Source of the DNA: a virus
Virus record (IMG/VR): IMGVR_UViG_3300041964_000008
Coordinates: 1 to 55,704 of that record
Length of the DNA: 55,704 nt
Direction: 5' to 3' (one strand)
The position numbers were made by a program, and so were the translations under genes. Below, piece after piece: positions 52,838 to 55,704 of this stretch. The notes under the pieces were generated by a model that was given only the letters and a program-made list of their open reading frames with translations, ran no database searches and was not told where the DNA came from. Positions within the stretch are counted from its first letter, which is position 1, and each line of letters opens with the position of its first letter.

Positions 52838-52862
52838 GAGGTCCTCTCGTAATAAGTCCGAA

Positions 52863-52893
52863 AAAACTAGAGGCCTTGTAGGGCTTCTAGTTT
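52863..52893 (-). terminator. Hairpin AACTAGAAGCCC/AGGCCTCTAGTT plus U-run
   Basis: A twelve-position stem with TACA loop followed by TTTTTT on the minus strand, the most canonical intrinsic terminator of the small-gene block, after the 52899-53081 gene. Confidence 0.8.
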
Positions 52894-52898
52894 CAGAA

Positions 52899-53081
52899 TC
52901 AAACGGTGGGGTAGCCAGGGGGCGGCGGGATGTTCGGTACACGGGTACTGGGATCAGGCGCAGGCATGTTGCGAAGCTTCTTCTTCTCATATCGAGTTGA
53001 TATGATGATGAAGAGGCAGGCTCCAAGTCCGCTACTGATGGCAATGATGCTGTAGTAGTAAACAAACGTGTCGAGTGACAT
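52899..53081 (-). CDS. Small membrane protein with proline-rich tail
   Basis: 60 residues from MSLDTFVYYYSIIAISSGLG, ATG 53081 behind CAGGAG. One transmembrane helix (YYSIIAISSGLGACLFIIIS), then TRYEKKKLRNMPAPDPSTRV and PNIPPPPGYPTV, a tail that could bind SH3- or WW-like or structural partners. Own promoter-like element and terminator. Confidence 0.75.
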   Translation of the reverse strand: MSLDTFVYYYSIIAISSGLGACLFIIISTRYEKKKLRNMPAPDPSTRVPNIPPPPGYPTV

Positions 53082-53103
53082 GGTGTACTCCTGTGTTTGG
53101 GAT

Positions 53104-53132
53104 TCATTATGCACCATGTATACCTCGCGAAA
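53104..53132 (-). promoter_or_regulatory. Promoter-like repeat element
   Basis: Minus strand: TTTTCGC, seven bases, ACATG, then CATAATGA. It serves 52899-53081. Confidence 0.65.
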
Positions 53133-53133
53133 A

Positions 53134-53158
53134 CCGTAAGCCCTTGTAGGCGCTTAGG
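53134..53158 (-). terminator. Hairpin CTAAGCGCC/GGGCTTACGG
   Basis: Stem AAGC.CC/GGGCTT on the minus strand after 53167-53316, followed by GTTTTCGC. Confidence 0.55.
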
Positions 53159-53166
53159 TTGGTGAA

Positions 53167-53316
53167 TCAGTTCTTGTCGAAGTACTGGGGGTTGTCGAGC
53201 TTCCACTTCACGGCCAGGGTGGTAACCCACAGTGCGATAACGATCATGACGATGATCGCGAACGGCAACATGGTGTTAACAAAGTTGGCCCAGAAGGTAA
53301 AGATGTCTGACAGCAT
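53167..53316 (-). CDS. Small membrane protein
   Basis: 49 residues: MLSDIFTFWANFVNTMLPFA, IIVMIVIALWVTTLAVKWKL, DNPQYFDKN. ATG 53316 follows AAGGAG. One long hydrophobic helix with a short polar C-terminus. No family; monocistronic. Confidence 0.7.
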   Translation of the reverse strand: MLSDIFTFWANFVNTMLPFAIIVMIVIALWVTTLAVKWKLDNPQYFDKN

Positions 53317-53340
53317 GGCTGTTCTCCTTAGAATTGGGTT

Positions 53341-53369
53341 TCATTATGCACCATGTAAATCTCGCGAAA
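53341..53369 (-). promoter_or_regulatory. Promoter-like repeat element
   Basis: Minus strand: CTTTCGC, seven bases, ACATG, then CATAATGA. It serves 53167-53316; nearly identical to the copy at 53104. Confidence 0.65.
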
Positions 53370-53371
53370 GA

Positions 53372-53392
53372 GAAAGCCCTTGTGGCCTTCTC
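53372..53392 (-). terminator. Hairpin GAAGGCC/GGGCTTTC
   Basis: Short imperfect stem on the minus strand after 53399-53548. Confidence 0.45.
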
Positions 53393-53398
53393 TCCCCT

Positions 53399-53548
53399 TC
53401 AGTGGGACGCTTTGTAGCTGTAGTTCAGTTGGAAGCTTCCGCTGTCCGGTGAGTGATTGAAGCAGTAGGGTTCGTCGTCATAAGCGACGTACTCTACGCA
53501 ATCAGGATGCTCACACGGGTGGAAGTCAGGGTTCTGTAACTCTGACAT
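53399..53548 (-). CDS. Small zinc-binding protein
   Basis: 49 residues: MSELQNPDFHPCEHPDCVEY, VAYDDEPYCFNHSPDSGSFQ, LNYSYKASH. C-x4-C followed eleven residues later by C-x2-H gives a CCCH zinc site. ATG 53548 follows GAAAGG. The long frame upstream to 53806 is antisense noise. Function unknown. Confidence 0.7.
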   Translation of the reverse strand: MSELQNPDFHPCEHPDCVEYVAYDDEPYCFNHSPDSGSFQLNYSYKASH

Positions 53549-53570
53549 GTCGTGCCTTTCTAATAGGGAT

Positions 53571-53599
53571 TCATTAGAGGACATGTATAACCAGCGAAA
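53571..53599 (-). promoter_or_regulatory. Promoter-like repeat element
   Basis: Minus strand: GTTTCGC, seven bases, ACATG, then TCTAATGA. It serves 53399-53548. Almost identical to the copy at 54174. Confidence 0.65.
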
Positions 53600-53600
53600 C

Positions 53601-53625
53601 CGTAAGCCCTTGTAGGGGCTCACGG
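53601..53625 (-). terminator. Hairpin GTGAGCCCC/GGGCTTACGG
   Basis: Stem GAGCCC/GGGCTT with CTACAA loop on the minus strand, after 53631-53816. Confidence 0.6.
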
Positions 53626-53630
53626 ATGAA

Positions 53631-53816
53631 TCAGTACAGCTGGCCTTTGGCGGCTCGGTGTTTGAGGCTGAGTTCGCGGTTTCTCTGGATCCATTTCGAG
53701 ATCGTCTGTTCGTAGAGGTCGTCGTAGAAGGTGTCCTTCTTATCTGATCTCTTGTAACGTTCGAGCTGTTTCTTCTCCAGATGATTTGCGCGACGAGCAT
53801 ATCCATCGATTGCCAT
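53631..53816 (-). CDS. Basic helical small protein
   Basis: 61 residues from MAIDGYARRANHLEKKQLER, ATG 53816 behind GAAAGGA. YKRSDKKDTFYDDLYEQTIS and KWIQRNRELSLKHRAAKGQL are highly charged and helical. Possibly nucleic-acid binding by composition. Not recognised. Confidence 0.65.
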   Translation of the reverse strand: MAIDGYARRANHLEKKQLERYKRSDKKDTFYDDLYEQTISKWIQRNRELSLKHRAAKGQLY

Positions 53817-53839
53817 CGTGTTCCTTTCTTGTAGTGGAT

Positions 53840-53868
53840 TCATTATAGGGTCTGTTCCTCACGCGAAA
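53840..53868 (-). promoter_or_regulatory. Promoter-like repeat element
   Basis: Minus strand: TTTTCGC, seven bases, ACAGA, then TATAATGA. It serves 53631-53816. Confidence 0.65.
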
Positions 53869-53869
53869 A

Positions 53870-53894
53870 CCTATACCCCGTGTAGGGATATAGG
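53870..53894 (-). terminator. Hairpin CTATATCCC/GGGGTATAG
   Basis: Stem of nine positions with loop TACAC on the minus strand, followed by GTTTTCGC, after 53902-54150. Confidence 0.65.
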
Positions 53895-53901
53895 GTTGAA
53901 C

Positions 53902-54150
53902 TCAGCGTAGAAGGATGGGCGTGAGCTTGAACTTGCCCTGGGGGATGTCGTAGACGCAGTCGCGTCCGAGCGTCATGACGAGGAAGTCGACCGGCGTCAC
54001 TTCCAGTAGCGTTGCCGACTGTATCGAAGCGTAAAACTTCGAGTACTTTCGGGAAACGATTACGGTGGAAATGACGGCGGCGACTGCAACGGCATGAGGC
54101 GCGTACTTGACGACCTTCTCCTTGACTTCCGAGCGTGTTGGGATGTTCAC
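53902..54150 (-). CDS. Small membrane protein with GTG start
   Basis: 82 residues. GTG 54150 is five bases after AAAGGA and no usable ATG exists in frame. MNIPTRSEVKEKVVKYAPHA, then one transmembrane helix (VAVAAVISTVIVSRKY) and a soluble C-terminal part (IQSATLLEVTPVDFLVMTLG, RDCVYDIPQGKFKLTPILLR). Monocistronic. No family. Confidence 0.7.
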   Translation of the reverse strand: MNIPTRSEVKEKVVKYAPHAVAVAAVISTVIVSRKYSKFYASIQSATLLEVTPVDFLVMTLGRDCVYDIPQGKFKLTPILLR

Positions 54151-54173
54151 ATTTGTCCTTTCTTGTGGTGGGT

Positions 54174-54202
54174 TCATTAGAGGACATGTATAACCAGCGG
54201 AA
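54174..54202 (-). promoter_or_regulatory. Promoter-like repeat element
   Basis: Minus strand: CTTCCGC (one change from TTTCGC), seven bases, ACATG, then TCTAATGA. It serves 53902-54150. Confidence 0.6.
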
Positions 54203-54203
54203 G

Positions 54204-54230
54204 CTGAAAGCCCTTGTAAGGACTTTCAGA
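54204..54230 (-). terminator. Hairpin CTGAAAGTCC/GGGCTTTCAG
   Basis: Ten-position stem with TTACAA loop on the minus strand, after 54245-54421. Confidence 0.7.
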
Positions 54231-54244
54231 TGAATATCAGGGGA

Positions 54245-54421
54245 TCAGCTGCGACAGCCGTAGTTGCTGTTGTGAGCCAACACCCTGACTGAGGAGTTCG
54301 GGTCTGCATAGATCTTGCAACCATACTCACATGAGCTGATTGCGATTTCGTACATGCGTGCACGAACCGTGGGGTCGGGGTGAATGAGCTCGTTGTGGGA
54401 AGTGGTGTACGTGATGTGCAT
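54245..54421 (-). CDS. Small Cys-containing protein
   Basis: 58 residues: MHITYTTSHNELIHPDPTVR, ARMYEIAISSCEYGCKIYAD, PNSSVRVLAHNSNYGCRS. ATG 54421 follows AAGGAG. Three Cys (C-x3-C and a late C) plus His may bind metal. Cytoplasmic, unrecognised. Confidence 0.65.
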   Translation of the reverse strand: MHITYTTSHNELIHPDPTVRARMYEIAISSCEYGCKIYADPNSSVRVLAHNSNYGCRS

Positions 54422-54442
54422 ACTTACTCCTTAATGAGGGAT

Positions 54443-54471
54443 TCATTAGAAGCCATGTTCCCTACGCGAAA
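54443..54471 (-). promoter_or_regulatory. Promoter-like repeat element
   Basis: Minus strand: CTTTCGC, seven bases, ACATG, then TCTAATGA. It serves 54245-54421. Confidence 0.65.
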
Positions 54472-54494
54472 GCTGAGAGCCTTTGTAGGGCTCT
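54472..54494 (-). terminator. Hairpin CGAGAGCCC/GGCTCTCAG
   Basis: Stem GAGAGCC/GGCTCTC on the minus strand, after 54504-54677. Confidence 0.65.
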
Positions 54495-54503
54495 CGCTTG
54501 TGA

Positions 54504-54677
54504 TCAGTACGCACTCCAGTTTGGGGCGTTGACGACGGTGCACGAGGACGTTTCTTCGCAGGACTCCTCGACGACGGCCTCCGCGTTGGCCTCCTGCCCG
54601 TGGTAAAGGGTGGTGGCGAGTGCGGTGACTACGACGAGGAGTACCATGATGAACACGTTCTTGAGTGTGTGGGTCAT
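54504..54677 (-). CDS. Small secreted or membrane-anchored peptide (copy 1)
   Basis: 57 residues from MTHTLKNVFIMVLLVVVTAL, ATG 54677 behind AAGGAG. The N-terminal helix (FIMVLLVVVTALATTLY) is a signal peptide or anchor. The exported part HGQEANAEAVVEESCEETSS, CTVVNAPNWSAY has two Cys five apart and a final P-x-W. Paralog of 54777-54945. Confidence 0.7.
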   Translation of the reverse strand: MTHTLKNVFIMVLLVVVTALATTLYHGQEANAEAVVEESCEETSSCTVVNAPNWSAY

Positions 54678-54708
54678 TACATTACTCCTTGATGGGTGGT
54701 GATACTTG

Positions 54709-54737
54709 TCATTAGGAGCCATGTAAAACGTGCGAAA
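54709..54737 (-). promoter_or_regulatory. Promoter-like repeat element
   Basis: Minus strand: TTTTCGC, seven bases, ACATG, then CCTAATGA. It serves 54504-54677. Confidence 0.65.
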
Positions 54738-54764
54738 ACCTAAAGCCCTTGTAGAGCTGTCGGT
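54738..54764 (-). terminator. Imperfect hairpin before promoter element
   Basis: Minus strand ACAGCTCTACAAGGGCTTTAGG. The stem is weaker than elsewhere. Confidence 0.4.
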
Positions 54765-54776
54765 TGGTGTTGAAGG

Positions 54777-54945
54777 TTACTGGTCGTTCCAGGCAGGGTC
54801 GAATACGACAACGCAGTCTCCTGTACGGTCGCAGTTCTCCTTCATCTCAGTCGCGTCAGCGTTCCACTCATAGAGAGTGGCACCGGTGACGGTGAGGATG
54901 AAAAGGAGCACAGCAATCGTCAGGTTTCTTGAGATGTGGTTAGCA
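54777..54945 (-). CDS. Small secreted or membrane-anchored peptide (copy 2, start damaged)
   Basis: About 55 residues ending at the TAA at 54777. Readable frame: NHISRNLTIAVLLFILTVTG, ATLYEWNADATEMKENCDRT, GDCVVVFDPAWNDQ. It parallels 54504-54677 (I-x-VLL, AxTLY, C-x4-C-x-VV, P-x-W). No in-frame ATG exists. ATG at about 54945 would connect after one base change, and the sequence deteriorates just upstream. Confidence 0.5.
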
Positions 54946-55704
54946 TGACATGGCGCCCGTCTGGGGTGCCAAGGGGTAGGTAAAGGACTAGTTTATTGAT
55001 GGTAAATTATGCGGGGCGGACATTGCGAACAAGAACACTAAAAGATGATAGTGGGAGTTGTGGAGAATTAGGAGTGGAAATCAGAGTCGGGCGAGTGATG
55101 TATCTGATATAGGATTTGAGAGCATTGGTGCGGTTACGTGTAGTAATCGGGAACAGCGTCTCTTCGCCGGCAATTTAATATTATGATTGGATGTGTGGGA
55201 AAAGCTTGGAATTGTGTGGAGTTGTGCATGAATTGCATTAAGGTGGGATAGGGGGAGATGGTAAAGGGGTTGCGATGGATTGTCTAGGGAATGTGTTTTG
55301 TAAGTGTATAGTGAAAGTATAATAGGGGTATTGAGGAGAGAGTAAATGAGGGTGGTGGGGGTAGTGGTATGTTTGGGTTATGATTTATGGAGAAATTAGG
55401 GATTTGGAGTTAGGTGTAAATGTGGTTATAAAGTATTGAATGAGTTTTGATTAAGTGAATAAGGGGTTTGTTTGTGTGAGAGTATTGAAAGATATGAAGG
55501 TTATTGAGTGTTGAAGAAGGATTAAATTAAGAGGGATGTTAGAAGAATGGTTGAGGTAGAGTGTATGAATGATGTAGAGTTAGGTAATTTAGAGAATGAT
55601 GGAGTTGATGGGGTAAAAGTAGGGTGGAATGTTTGAGAAAGTGTGTTTTATTAAAGGGTGGGGTAATGTGGTGATGGATATGAGGGGATAGGAAGGGGAG
55701 ATGT
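54946..55704. other. Anomalous C-depleted end of the window
   Basis: No gene on either strand. Cytosine falls progressively from about 55,000 and is absent from 55285 to 55704 (420 bases), leaving only G, A and T. None of the promoter-like or hairpin elements of the genome is present. It looks like low-quality read tail or an artefact rather than phage DNA. Confidence 0.7.

Noticed and set aside
54946-55704. Genome terminus or telomere-like G-rich end
   Set aside because: No repeat unit is visible, and the gradual loss of C followed by its complete absence fits a sequencing artefact better than a defined terminus.

Overview
The window is a large fragment of a tailed-phage (siphovirus) genome. 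The probable host is an actinobacterium. Evidence for the phage: HK97-type terminase, portal, protease and capsid genes, a 1,600-residue tape measure, a tail protein of the Rhodococcus phage ReqiPepy6 Gp37 type, D5-family replication genes and DUF6353 membrane proteins. The actinobacterial host is inferred from these families and I cannot name a species. Every recognised gene is on the minus strand, so transcription runs from high to low coordinates. I see no integrase, repressor or att site, which suggests a lytic phage or a missing part. The left end cuts a gene and the right end is anomalous, so this is a contig rather than a complete genome.

Layout in order of transcription. (1) 54.95-46.4 kb is an accessory/early block. 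Tiny membrane, secreted and zinc-binding proteins come first, each behind its own promoter-like element and terminator hairpin. They are followed by an SF2 helicase, an HNH protein, two PD-(D/E)XK nucleases and a 901-residue protein with the ADFDGD signature of double-psi-barrel RNA polymerases. (2) 46.24-19.28 kb is one long late operon: DUF5662, LysM endolysin, terminase small-subunit candidate, HNH, NlpC/P60-like enzyme, two collagen-like fibres, large terminase, three proteins tagged KGMKWG, portal, protease-capsid ORF, connectors, two tail-tube proteins, tail chaperone, tape measure, distal tail and Gp37-like proteins, and holin. It ends at a 14-bp inverted repeat (19210-19248). (3) 19.07-16.4 kb is a second set of small genes with their own promoter-like elements, including a 450-bp non-coding stretch with three promoter-like elements and foldable RNAs. 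(4) 16.3-6.2 kb carries conserved phage proteins and a helicase-primase-family B polymerase region that reads as one polypeptide. (5) 6.2-0 kb carries a ssDNA-binding protein, a possible glycoside hydrolase, several zinc-binding peptides and a nucleoside deoxyribosyltransferase-like gene.

A working model, which is inference: the RNA polymerase-like protein may enter the cell with the DNA, because its N-terminus resembles the tag on head proteins. It may then read the roughly 20 copies of the intergenic element (TTTCGC - 7 nt - ACA - about 7 nt - TAATGA), one of which lies upstream of its own gene cluster. The structural operon lacks this element.

Sequence quality matters here. At least a dozen essential genes are interrupted by apparent single-base indels that are repaired by reading the neighbouring frame, most densely at 20.1-21.5 kb. 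The last 420 bases contain no cytosine at all. I treat the split frames as single genes with consensus errors and give the whole-gene coordinates.
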